NCBI GenBank assembly: GCA_014529385.2
Contig: CM043955.1
Span: 151,700,140-151,764,139 of the forward strand
Reading direction: 5' to 3'
DNA from: Adiantum capillus-veneris
Taxonomy: Eukaryota; Streptophyta; Polypodiopsida; Polypodiales; Pteridaceae
DNA: 64,000 nt
A program made the translations under genes and the position numbers. Below are positions 20,883-30,962 of this stretch, piece by piece. The notes beneath the pieces are model-generated. The model had not been told where the DNA came from. It was given only the letters and a program-made list of their open reading frames with translations, and ran no database searches. The first letter of the stretch is position 1. Each line of letters begins with the position of its first letter.

Positions 20883-20919
20883 GGACAGTTTTATGTCCTG
20901 TTAGGTTACCAACCTAGTG
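20883..20919. repeat. piggyBac right end: subterminal palindrome and terminal inverted repeat
   Basis: GGACAGTTTTATGTCC (20883-20898) is followed by CTGTTA and then the inverted repeat GGTTACCAACCTAGTG (20904-20919), then TTAA (20920-20923). Confidence 0.92.
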
Positions 20920-20923
20920 TTAA

Positions 20924-20937
20924 GCCAGTATACCTGT
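20924..20937 (-). pseudogene. 14-bp Copia-B1 remnant between two insertions
   Basis: GCCAGTATACCTGT matches the corresponding Copia-B2 stretch (about 56,552-56,568) with small differences. It is all that separates the piggyBac right TTAA from the Gypsy-B LTR; its last four bases CTGT are the Gypsy-B target duplication. Confidence 0.85.
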
Positions 20938-23595
20938 TGGGGCGGTCCGGGGCGGGCAACAAGAGAGGCGACCTCTAAACACCCCTCAAGGCTCCCGTGC
21001 TGCTCAATTGGGGCTGGGGCAACCACAAGCACAACACAACAACAAACCCACAGCCAAACCCAAACAAGATAGGGGCACCACCTAGTTATGGTATGCGAAC
21101 TAGGACGCAAGAGAGATTTTGGCACAACCAAGAAGATGCACCACACAACACACACAAGCAACCTCACACCAAGACACACATGAAATGGACCACAGAGAGC
21201 TAGAGCAAAGGGGAGAGAGAGAGGAAAGGATCTTGCGTAATACCTTATTTGTGACTTGCAAATGGAGATGGTTCGTTATGATGCTATCGTAGAACTTGTA
21301 CAAAACTCACTCAATGCTTAGTGATTGCTAATCATTGCCAAAACACACACACACTGTCTTAGGGTGTGGGAGACCTCTCACCACAATACCCTCTTACAAT
21401 GGACACAAAACTGGCAATGAAAAACACACTAAAACACTTTCTAAAATCAAGATCAACCGATAAAAACTCAAAATACACAAGTCACCTTGAATTCACCAAA
21501 CCGTATTGCACAAATGGAAGGACGAAGATTTGAACGTCGAATCACACCTTTGATGCACCAAACCTCAATTTATTGATGATGAAGGAGCATGTACAATAGT
21601 GGTTTTGAGATTTGTGGAACTCACGCTCTCTCACTTGCAATGTGTAGCTTGAAGGCTTCTCTCACACCAAGAGTGAAGCTCACAAGTGGTTGCTACACCT
21701 AAGTCTCTCCTCACGCATAGAGTGTTGGGGTGCTATGTGAGATGTTGGAGATTGTTTTACAAGAAGGAGAGGGGTCTATTTATAGGTTGGAGACCCCTCA
21801 TAAAGATTATTGGAAATCCTAATTTACAAGCTAACAAATCAGGATTATGATTTTTTTGAGTATCGAAACATTGCGGGCCTTCTTTGTCTGCTTGAGTCAT
21901 GGGTGTGGGCTCAAAAGAGAGCATTATTGATGGTAGATAAGGTGAAAGTAAGTAAGGAGAGAGAAAGAGAGAGAGAGAGAGAGTGTGTTATTATACACAT
22001 GTCTTGAGGTGAGGTGTCTTTTATGGTTAGGTCAATGCTATTTTGTGTTAGTATGTTAGTCGTTAGTAATCACTAGAAAGTTAATGTTACATTTACAATG
22101 GGTAGAGTGAGTTGGTTTGATGAAGGAAGAGGGGTGAATTAAAAGAGAATCATTGAGATGGTGAAGCTTTGAAGAAGCTTGAACTCACCCTTGTGTAGAT
22201 TGTGGAAAAAATGACCGCTGGTCTTCTTCTTCTTCTTCGCTTCTTTACGCCGCCGCCACGGTTGACCACCACGATGAAAAGAGGATTTGTTGATGAAAAA
22301 TCCTCAAATTGTAGAAGTTATCATGGTTAAGATGCTGAATTTTAGATATTTTTAGGAGAGGTAAATGAAATTGTAACATAGAAGCAATAGAGAGAGACAT
22401 GGAGAGGGTGTATGTATGTAGAGGTTCATAAAAGAACTATAGGGATGAGAGAGAAGGGTAATGGTGAAGAGGGTGGGAGAAGCCATGGAAATTGCAGGTT
22501 TGAGTGAGGGAAGGAGAGGAATGTGTGTGTGTGTGTGTGTAGAAGTGTGGAAAGAGGTGAGAGAAGACTATAGGCTACTTGTGAGAAAAGTGGGCAGATT
22601 GGGGTCCACTCAAAAAATCATATCTCACCGCTGGTAGCTTCAAAAATCATGAAAAAATTTGAGGTGATTATTCAGAGCGTGGGCTACATTTTCTTGTTTG
22701 ACCACCGCTCTAAATTCGGAGTGGAGATAGGTGCCAAAATTCTCACCAAAAAGCTTGTTTTTATGCCTGCAAAAGTCTTTTAGTGGCCCTTTCCTTTGTT
22801 GAATTTGTATAATGCATCCAAGAGTGAGCGCCTCCTTTGTCATATTATAATACAAAGCATCCAAGTTGCCCTTGACCGATGCATGGAGGAGGATTATTGG
22901 TGAATAAAGAAATATATACATGGTGGGACTAGTGTATGGACTATTCATGGATTTTAGCTCAATGAGCACATGGTGTTAGAATAATGAGTAAAAATAATAA
23001 TAAAAATGTGGAGGAGTTATGGATATGGAAAGATATTGGAATCATATGATATGGTCCCTCCTTGAATTATTTTGGGTGAAAGAGGAAAAGGTATGCAAGT
23101 AAATAATATAATAAACGTAACCAATGAGTAGAAATCAATTTTTTGTTTTCACGAGGGTGAGGGTGAAAATGTGGGAGTGATTTGTATAAAGGAAAAATAT
23201 GAGGTTAGAGTATGTACAATATTGGCAAAAAATATAATCATGGTGTAAGAGAATGAAAGAAGGTGTACATATGTTTAATAAAACACACACTTAAGTAGAA
23301 TATTTAAATAAAATACCAAAATAATTATAAAAAATCTCTATATTTAGGCCATATATACAATGAAATATTTACACACAAAGAGGCCATAATATACTTTTAT
23401 TTTTTTATTTTTTTTTGGCTCAACTAGCCCAGTGACTAGCTAGCTGAGGGTTTTTAAGAAGATATGGGGAAAGCCCCCTAACTCACACACGCCTATGTAC
23501 AGTGAAATGGTAGGGATAGCCATAGCGTTTGGGTGAATTTGGTAGGGTGGAGTAACTTACTATGGCAACTATGGAGAGCCGAAAAACGGCTATCA
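20938..23595 (-). repeat. Gypsy-B 3' LTR
   Basis: Equal in length to the other LTR (2,658 bp). Contains GA and GT microsatellites (about 21,960-21,985 and 22,520-22,540). Open frames inside occur in both LTR copies and are shadows; none has a recognisable domain. Confidence 0.93.
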
Positions 23596-23611
23596 TTAGC
23601 CCCCCCCTTAG
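23596..23611 (-). promoter_or_regulatory. Gypsy-B polypurine tract
   Basis: The minus strand reads CTAAGGGGGGGGCTAA immediately before the LTR start TGATAGCCG. A run of eight G is characteristic of a polypurine tract. Confidence 0.8.
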
Positions 23612-23642
23612 ATAATGGTACATTCATGTACCATTTATCCGA

Positions 23643-24155
23643 TCATACAACATGTAGATTGTGTAACGTCTGTCTTTGTTTGCTCTCATCTTTGAAGAAC
23701 CTTTGTTGTATGATTAAAAAACCTTGTGTGATATGAAAGGTTCTCGATTCAATAGTAGGATGAAGTGACTGAGGAAACCTCCTCCATTGAGAAAGTTTCC
23801 ATAAGCACCCCCCAGGATCAAAGATCTTGAAATATCTTTCCCAAAGAGAGATGTATGGTATGGAATCACTGACTGATTTTGGTTGAAGAAACTTGTAGAT
23901 TTTACTGTTGTCCATCATTGCATCTATCACTATGAATGTGATATAAAAGATTGGTTGCTCTTCCTCCTGTATAAAGTTGATGTATCTGCTACGATCTTCA
24001 AGAGCTTGTATGAGCGAATTCCTGAACTGTAGCTCATAAAATTCATTCGACCTGGGTAGGCTCACCAAGTCAAAAATTATATGGCCTTCATGATTTAGGA
24101 AAGCTTGATCCATGCTTCCAGCTGCTATTGGACGGTATTGCAAATAGTTTACCAT
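23643..24155 (-). CDS. Gypsy-B second open frame, 170 residues, unknown
   Basis: This frame lies on the coding strand downstream of the gag-like gene and stops 47 bp before the 3' LTR, the place where some plant gypsy elements carry an extra gene. The protein has no motif I know: no zinc finger, coiled coil, signal peptide or clear membrane segment. It is rich in Phe, Ile and Tyr with an acidic QEEEQP stretch near residue 65. Function is unknown; it could be an accessory or env-like remnant, or a non-functional frame. Confidence 0.4.
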   Translation of the reverse strand: MVNYLQYRPIAAGSMDQAFLNHEGHIIFDLVSLPRSNEFYELQFRNSLIQALEDRSRYINFIQEEEQPIFYITFIVIDAMMDNSKIYKFLQPKSVSDSIPYISLWERYFKIFDPGGCLWKLSQWRRFPQSLHPTIESRTFHITQGFLIIQQRFFKDESKQRQTLHNLHVV

Positions 24156-24236
24156 ATAAGTAGATAATAGACGAAGGTTTCTATTGCTTCCAACACATTG
24201 GAAGAGAATAGATTTTGGTACTGATTGATGAAATAT

Positions 24237-25824
24237 CTACATGTAGCAATCAACAAGTTTTTCATCTATGATGAAGACCAGAAGCATCACAATGTGCGAC
24301 CTCCATACACCAAAGAACCAAATGAAGAAGGTTTGGAAACATCCGTTCATCACCAAGTATTCATGTCCTCCTCCACTTAAGAAGGTATGGTGCCCTCGAT
24401 GAAAGGTATATGTGAAGAGAGGAGAAGTTGACTTTGAAGAGGTGAAACCCAATGTGAAGATGATTGGGGCTTCCAAAGTTTGGATTTTCTTGCTAAGAGA
24501 TTGTCCCATGAATGAAGAGCCACCCACTAAAACACCATTGGAGAGAATGATACCCTTCTGACACTTTCCTTTTATGATTTTATTTTTTACTACTCTCCCT
24601 TGTTCTTCATCCCCTTCTAAGCCCCCCCTTTGGCAAGGTTGTAACTCCTCACTTTGTACCACCTCAAAGGTTGATGGATTACTGTTTGATTTTGTGAAAA
24701 CTTTGGCTTCTTGCATGATAGGGTCCTCCATGCTTAACATACATGGGTCATACAAATGCTTTTCAACATCCTCAAACACTTCTTCAAGATTATCCTCACA
24801 TGGATTCAACTCACACTCTTCTACTTTGTTTTGGAGTTGGCATTCCATGTACACAATCATCTCTTTATGATCAATGTGGTCTATGATCTCTCCACCTATG
24901 ATTTCATCTTCTTCTTCACTCTCTTCTTTTAGACAAGATACACTCTCAGAACATTCCATAAGATCAAGGTTACCTTCAAGGTATTCATTCTCCATAGAGT
25001 CATGTTGCACAAAAGCTTCGTCTGCTCGAACTAGAAATTGATCCTCCGCCAAAAGGTTGGATGTATCCCTTATTGAATCATCAATGCCATTTGAGATATC
25101 TTGTGTCTCTTTTTGCATGCTTGTGATAAAGGTAGAAGAAAGAGATTCCACATTTGAATCTTGGCCACACACTTTAGCACTTGAATAATCAGTTGGCATG
25201 TAAGTAACTTCTTCAACATTTGTCGGAGTAGAAGGAGACAAGTATGGCAAAGGAGATGACTCCTTGATAGAAACACTTTCATGATGGTTGGTTCTTCCAG
25301 CATGATGGAAACCATTTTTGATGTAGAAGTACTTGTGAAACTTCCTTCGGGCAATAGTGACCGCTTCTTCAAAGGTAGAGGGTCCACTATAAGTAACCTT
25401 AGTCTTTAGGAAAGGAGACAAACCCGAAATCAATTGATCCATTTTTACATAATCTGGAAATGTAGAACTAAATCCACATCCTTCCCATTGACGAGAAAAA
25501 ATATCCTCATAAGCATAGTAGTCTTCACCATGTTGTTGAAGTCTCCGTAGTGAAGCCCATGCTTTCTCCGTTGTTGGAACTTTAGAGAATCTGGCCTTCA
25601 AAGCATTGGAAATTTGGGTATCCATCTTCAATCTGAGAAGACATACTCCAAAACCATTGCTCAGCGTTTCCTCTAAGGCATAGCAATAGAAAATCCCCTT
25701 TTTCAATGTCATCCCTGTTACCAAGGATATGACGAACCATTCTAAAATCAGCAAGAAAATCATGAACATCTTCTTATGGATTTCCGAAGAAGATTGGGAT
25801 ATCATCAAAGGTATAGCGTGTCAT
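24237..25824 (-). pseudogene. Gypsy-B gag-like gene (frameshifted)
   Basis: A start at 25824 opens a frame with the gag N-terminus: DDIPIFFGNP, then DVHDFLADFRMVRHILGN and GNAEQWFW, the conserved capsid alanine-tryptophan region. It has an in-frame TAA (about 25,773) and gives way near 25,630 to a second frame that continues the capsid (KAWASLRRLQQHGEDYYAYEDIF, LISGLSPFLKTKV, TFEEAVTIARRKF). Downstream is a long acidic, Ser-rich region (residues about 230-410 of the longer frame) with no zinc knuckle, protease or polymerase. Gag would be used to make particles and package RNA. The copy is broken. Confidence 0.7.
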
Positions 25825-26096
25825 AGTCTCTCAATGCTAGAACCACACAAAGATTAGTTCCAAACAATCATCAACTAACTACACAAAGTTTTGAAAGGTC
25901 TTTCAACATGAATTCTAGACTTTTATGTGAAAATGTTTTTTTCGTTTCTTATGTTATGCATAATCCGAACCATATTCTAGATCAATTTTTGTTTCCTTGA
26001 AATTAAACTCGGTCTGTTTTCATGATTCATAAAATCTACTTGATTATGATGAAATTCAAGCACTCATGCAATACAACAACACTAAGCACACAATCG

Positions 26097-26119
26097 CTCC
26101 TCAGTGGGGGCACCAAAAT
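26097..26119 (-). promoter_or_regulatory. Gypsy-B primer-binding site
   Basis: On the minus strand TTTTGGTGCCCCCACTGAGG follows the end of the 5' LTR (GACCGCCCCA). Its position and TTTTGG start match plant gypsy elements, whose site usually begins TTTTGGCGCC. The tRNA used was not determined. Confidence 0.6.
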
Positions 26120-28777
26120 TGGGGCGGTCCGGGGCGGGCACCAAGAGAGGCGACCTCTAAACACCCCTCAAGGCTCCCGTGCTGCTCAATTGGGGCTGGG
26201 GCAACCACAAGCACAACACAACAACAAACCCACAGCCAACCCCAAACAAGATAGGGGCACCACCTAGTTATGGTATGCGAACTAGGACGCAAGAGAGATT
26301 TTGGCACAACCAAGAAGATGCACCACACAACACACACAAGCAACTTCACACCAAGACACACATGAAATGGACCACAGAGAGCTAGAGCAAAGGGAAGAGA
26401 GAGAGGAAAGGATCTTGCGTAATACCTTATTTGTGACTTGCAAATGGAGATGGTTCGTTATGATGCTATCGTAGAACTTGTACAAAACTCACTCAATGCT
26501 TAGTGATTGCTAATCATTGCCAAAACACACACACACACTGTCTTAGGGTGTGGGAGACCTCTCACCACAATACCCTCTTACAATGGACACAAAACTGGCA
26601 ATGAAAAACACACTAAAACACTTTCTAAAATCAAGATCAACTGATAAAAACTCAAAATACACAAGTCACCTTGAATTCACCAAACCGTATTGCACAAATG
26701 GAAGGACGAAGATTTGAACGTCGAATCACACCTTTGATGCACCAAACCTCAATTTATTGATGATGAAGGAGCATGTACAATAGTGGTTTTGAGATTTGTG
26801 GAACTCACGCTCTCTCACTTGCAATGTGTAGCTTGAAGGCTTCTCTCACACCAAGAGTGAAGCTCACAAGTGGTTGCTACACTTAAGTCTCTCCTTACTC
26901 ATAGAGTGTTGGGGTGCTATGTGAGATGTTGGAGATTGTTTTACAAGAAGGAGAGGGGTCTATTTATAGGTTGGAGACCCCTCATAAAGATTATTGGAAA
27001 TCCTAATTTACAAGCTAACAAATCAGGATTATGATTTTTTTGAGTATCGAAACATTGCGGGCCTTCTTTGTCTGCTTGAGTCATGGGTGTGGGCTCAAAA
27101 GAGAGCATTATTGATGGTAGATAAGGTGAAAGTAAGTAAGGAGAGAGAAAGAGAGAGAGAGAGAGAGTGTGTTACTATACACATGTCTTGAGGTAAGGTG
27201 TCTTTTATGGTTAGGTCAATGCTATTTTGTGTTAGTATGTTAGTCGTTAGTAATCACTAGAAAGTTAATGTTACATTTACAATGGGTAGAGTGAGTTGGT
27301 TTGATGAAGGAAGAGGGGTGAATTAAAAGAGAATCATTGAGATGGTGAAGCTTTGAAGAAGCTTGAACTCACCCTTGTGTAGATTGTGGAAAAAATGACC
27401 GCTGGTCTTCTTCTTCTTCTTCGCTTCTTTACGCCGCCGCCACGGTTGACCACCACGATGAAAAGAGGATTTGTTGATGAAAAATCCTCAAATTGTAGAA
27501 GTTATCATGGTTAAGATGCTGAATTTTAGATATTTTTAGGAGAGTAAATGAAATTGTAACATAGAAGCAATAGAGAGAGACATGGAGAGGGTGTATGTAT
27601 GTAGAGGTTCATAAAAGAACTATAGGGATGAGAGAGAAGGGTAATGGTGAAGAGGGTGGGAGAAGCCATGGAAATTGCAGGTTTGAGTGAGGGAAGGAGA
27701 GGAATGTGTGTGTGTGTGTGTGTAGAAGTGTGGAAAGAGGTGAGAGAAGACTATAGGCTACTTGTGAGAAAAGTGGGCAGATTGGGGTCCACTCAAAAAA
27801 TCATATCTCACCGCTGGTAGCTTCAAAAATCATGAAAAAATTTGAGGTGATTATTCAGAGCGTGGGCTACATTTTCTCGTTTGACCACCGCTCTAAATTC
27901 GGAGTGGAGATAGGTGCCAAAATTCTCACCAAAAAGCTTGTTTTTATGCCTGCAAAAGTCTTTTAGTGGCCCTTTCCTTTGTTGAATTTGTACAATGCAT
28001 CCAAGAGTGAGCCCCTCCTTTGTCATATTATAATACAAAGCATCCAAGTTGCCCTTGACCCATGCATGGAGGAGGATTATTGGTGAATAAAGAAATATAT
28101 ACATGGTGGGACTAGTGTATGGACTATTCATGGACTTTAGCTCAATGAGCACATGGTGTTAGAATAATGAGTAAAAATAATAATAAAAATGTGGAGGAGT
28201 TATGGATATGGAAAGATATTGGAATCATATGATATGGTCCCTCCTTGAATTATTTTGGGTGAAAGAGGAAAAGGTATGCAAGTAAATAATATAATAAACG
28301 TAACCAATGAGTAGAAATCAATTTTTTGTTTTCACGAGGGTGAGGGTGAAAATGTGGGAGTGATTTGTATAAAGGAAAAATATGAGGTTAGAGTATGTAC
28401 AATATTGGCAAAAAATATAATCATGGTGTAAGAGAATGAAAGAAGGTGTACATAGGTTTAATAAAACACACACCTAAGTAGAATATTTAAATAAAATACC
28501 AAAATAATTATAAAAAATCCCTATATTTAGGCCATATATACAATGAAATATTTACACACAAAGAGGCCATAATATACTTTTATTTTTTTATTTTTTTTGG
28601 CTCAACTAGCCCAGTGACTAGCTAGCTGAGGGTTTTTAAGAAGATATGGGGAAAGCCCCCTAACTCACACACGCCTATGTACAGTGAAATGGTAGGGATA
28701 GCCATAGCGTTTGGGTGAAATTGGTAGGGTGGAGTAACTTACTATGGCAATTATGGAGAGCCGAAAAACGGCTATCA
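26120..28777 (-). repeat. Gypsy-B 5' LTR
   Basis: It is the near-identical partner of 20938-23595, same length and same ends. Frames inside it are shadows shared by both LTRs. Confidence 0.93.
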
Positions 28778-28781
28778 CTGT

Positions 28782-29086
28782 GAAGCTGCACTCTGCTTCT
28801 CATAAAGATCACTCAGCTTTAACCATGCTTGATAAGCCGACATCTCGTCTGCTACATTGAAGTAAACGCTTTCTGCCAAAGTCAGCATAATAGTAGAAAG
28901 TGCCAATTCATCCATTTTGCTCCATTCATCTTCGTCCATTTCTTCTGGTTTTATCCCCTTGAGCTTTATAGGTTTTATCTGCTTCTTTTGTACCAACACG
29001 TGCCAAATCTGCTTCTTCCACAATGGGAAATTGGTTCCATCCAGCTTCTTGATATTGTAAAGAGCAGTGTCCTGTGATCCAGCCAT
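28782..29086 (-). pseudogene. Copia-B1 gag N-terminus
   Basis: The frame from ATG at 29086 encodes MAGSQDTALYNIKKLDGTNF ... WKKQIWHVLVQ and YQAWLKLSDLYEKQSA, the UBN2-type copia gag capsid start. It breaks at the Gypsy-B target duplication; the rest of gag lies beyond Gypsy-B and the piggyBac element at 15,251 and below. The equivalent region in Copia-B2 is 56,554-56,871. Confidence 0.88.
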
Positions 29087-30168
29087 AGCTACGCTTCAAG
29101 TGGTTTACTTTCCTGGGAAAACTCGGCAGAGTTTCCCTGTAAACTGACCTCTGAACCAATATCAACCTGACAAATGAACCAAGAAAGCTTCAGATTCTGC
29201 ATAAATTTCGGCAGAGTCTCCTTTGTAAAATGGCTCTGGTGTACTCAAAAAACAGACCAAAAAACAACTCAAAAAACACTGTCTCTCTGACACTGTAAGC
29301 TGCGGGTAAACCTGTCCTGCACCTGTACTGTCTCTGACTGTCCTGTCACTGTCCTGTAAGCATAGACTGCGACAATGCCTCAACGGCAGTAAAGCAAAGA
29401 TGCAATCCCAACTGTCTAACTCACAGTCAATACATCCTAGCTGCCTATCTAAGGGTGCTCGAGGGATCGCTCCAAGACCTGTATCACCGAAAGGATCTCA
29501 ACATTCGAGAATCCCCCAGCTCAATAAAACCTCACTCGACCCTCAACAAAGGCTGCAGTAAATCTGACAGTATATAGACTTCCCACAATGTCATACATCC
29601 ACAAATTTCCCACTGTATGCTGTAACCGCTGCGGCGGTTGTTTGCTGCGTGACTCACAGCCAGCAAACCCTCAACAGACATACATTATCTCTGACAATAC
29701 ATCCCATGTGGAAGTACCTGCAATGTCAGGATGAAATCTGGAATATCAAGCAACAAACACAAGCTACCTGATGAACTAGTGGATGTCGCCTACAGTCTGT
29801 GTGTAGATGCGGCCGTGTCGTATGTGACACGCCTCCAAGAACTGTGAGTCGTCCTTCGATGTGTAGACAACCACAAATCAACACTCTGGGAGTGTCGATA
29901 TCCTCAGCAACTGTAATCGTAGGCCGAAAACCCCAAATTTGCAGAGTCGGATCTGCACCCGTCGAGACCACGTGGTCGAAAATGGCCTGCGCAGACCTTT
30001 GTCGAAGCCGAACGGTGGCCGAGATGACCTCAGAATTAAATTCTGAGCACACCAAGCCCCTCGGGCTTACCCATAGGATTTGGGGCCGTGTCTTCGCCTG
30101 TCGAATTTCACTCCAATCTGAGTTGGTGACTCTAGCCTCCTGCAGTGCTGCCCCGAGCCTCGATCTGA
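29087..30168 (-). other. Copia-B1 5' leader
   Basis: Untranslated leader between the primer-binding site and gag, about 1.08 kb. It holds a twin-hairpin structure (29624-29668), two copies of a CGGCAGAGT...CTGTAAA-type motif near gag (about 29,120 and 29,205), and a 109-residue open frame at 29,726-30,055 that recurs at the same place in Copia-B2. No recognised protein domain. Confidence 0.7.
29624..29668 (-). ncRNA. Conserved twin RNA hairpin in the Copia-B1 leader
   Basis: AACCGC and GCGGTT (29624-29629, 29634-29639) form a 6-bp stem with a 4-nt loop. GTTTGCTG and CAGCAAAC (29640-29647, 29661-29668) form an 8-bp stem around CGTGACTCACAGC. Copia-B2 has the same; Copia-C has the same pair with both strands of each stem changed in step. 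Confidence 0.6.
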
Positions 30169-30182
30169 GCTCTGATACCAGT
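30169..30182 (-). promoter_or_regulatory. Copia-B1 primer-binding site
   Basis: The minus strand reads TGGTATCAGAGC two bases inside the 5' LTR. This is the standard plant retrotransposon site complementary to initiator methionine tRNA. Confidence 0.9.
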
Positions 30183-30374
30183 TGAAGGAGTACGAGCGGA
30201 AGTGCGACTCGAGAGAGAGTGCGAGAAGAAGAGCACGATGATATGGTGAACTCGCTCTACTGTAATGTGTAGAGCATAGTGAGTTCTTATTAGGTTTTTA
30301 CAAAAGAATATGTGTACATACCTGGCGGACCGCCCACTTACCTGGGCGACCACATTGGGCTTTATACCCCAACA
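30183..30374 (-). repeat. Copia-B1 5' LTR
   Basis: 192 bp, TG...CA ends, about 3 differences from the 3' LTR. TTCTA at 30375-30379 is the right target duplication. Confidence 0.92.
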
Positions 30375-30379
30375 TTCTA

Positions 30380-30962
30380 GAGAGCTTAATTCTTATTGGT
30401 TCTTTTATTAAGTGTTTTTAAATAAATTAAACTAGATTTACTCTAGCCTAATTCTCATTGGTCCACCTCTATGGCCATCCAATAGGATTTTAATGCACCT
30501 TGTGGGAAATTGGGCTAGGGAGTTGACATGTGTCCACTATGTCCTTTGTGTAAAGGGGCTTGCATGAGTGTGTGTGTGTGTGTGTGTTTCTCTCCCATCC
30601 CCTACTAAAAGGGCTCGCCCCTTCCTCTTTAGGAGCTTGCAAAGACTTTTTGTACAGTATCAAGCATCCAATTTTCCTAAGCATTGACCATTAAACTTTA
30701 CCTTTGAATTTTGAAACCTTAGCATTTTGGAAGTCTTAATGGGCTGTACATTAGGTCTTTCAATCCCATTGATTGCACATTTCTCTTCTGTAGAAAACGT
30801 CCCCCTTTGGATCCCTATTTTCCCTCCTTGGATCCCTACTGTGACCAGTTTGCTAGCCTTACCAATAATCTAGCTTTTTCTCCCCTGGTACCTCCCCATA
30901 TTAAATGATCAATTTAACATGAGAAAATCATTTAGGAGAATTAGATATTAGTTATTATGACA
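30380..30962 (-). repeat. Solo gypsy LTR, 5' part
   Basis: The minus strand starts TGTCATAATAACTAATATC at 30962, resembling the start of the Gypsy-A LTR (TGTTATTAAATATCTAATAT). It continues to the Copia-B1 insertion and resumes at 13,443. AAGTG follows at 30963-30967. A short GT microsatellite lies at about 30,570-30,588. Confidence 0.8.

Larger units (their letters stand above)
15256..20919 (+). mobile_element. piggyBac-superfamily DNA transposon (5,664 bp)
   Basis: The element has perfect 16-bp terminal inverted repeats, CACTAGGTTGGTAACC at 15256-15271 and its complement at 20904-20919, flanked by TTAA. A plus-strand gene (15,711-18,330) encodes a transposase of the piggyBac type (DDE_Tnp_1_7 family) with its C-terminal Cys-rich finger. 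It sits in the gag region of Copia-B1. The transposase gene is interrupted by a frameshift and a nonsense codon, so this copy is probably not autonomous now. About 2.6 kb between the gene and the right end is non-coding and low in complexity. piggyBac elements move by precise cut-and-paste. Confidence 0.95.
20938..28777 (-). mobile_element. Gypsy-B: non-autonomous LTR retrotransposon with 2.66-kb LTRs
   Basis: Two 2,658-bp LTRs (20938-23595 and 26120-28777) flank a 2,524-bp interior. Ends are TG...CA (minus strand TGATAGCCG ... GACCGCCCCA), and CTGT flanks the whole at 20934-20937 and 28778-28781. A purine tract with eight consecutive G lies beside the left LTR on the minus strand and a primer-binding-like TTTTGGTGCCC beside the right LTR. 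The interior has a gag-like gene and one unknown frame but no protease, reverse transcriptase or integrase. It would need enzymes from a relative. By eye the LTRs differ by about 20 substitutions plus a few microsatellite indels, under one percent, so insertion is recent. Confidence 0.92.
13444..30374 (-). mobile_element. Copia-B1: nested, internally deleted Ty1/copia element
   Basis: Two 192-bp LTRs (13444-13635 and 30183-30374) with TG...CA ends differ at about 3 positions by eye and are flanked by TTCTA. The interior encodes parts of gag, protease, integrase and RNase H on the minus strand. About 2.1 kb covering most of integrase and reverse transcriptase is missing relative to Copia-B2, and two other elements (piggyBac, Gypsy-B) have inserted. 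Without the insertions the element would be about 3.4 kb. It cannot be autonomous. Confidence 0.92.

Noticed and set aside
20938-28777. Open frames of 65-109 codons occurring twice in Gypsy-B LTRs as duplicated genes
   Set aside because: They are present in both LTRs by definition, show no domain, and overlap each other on both strands.
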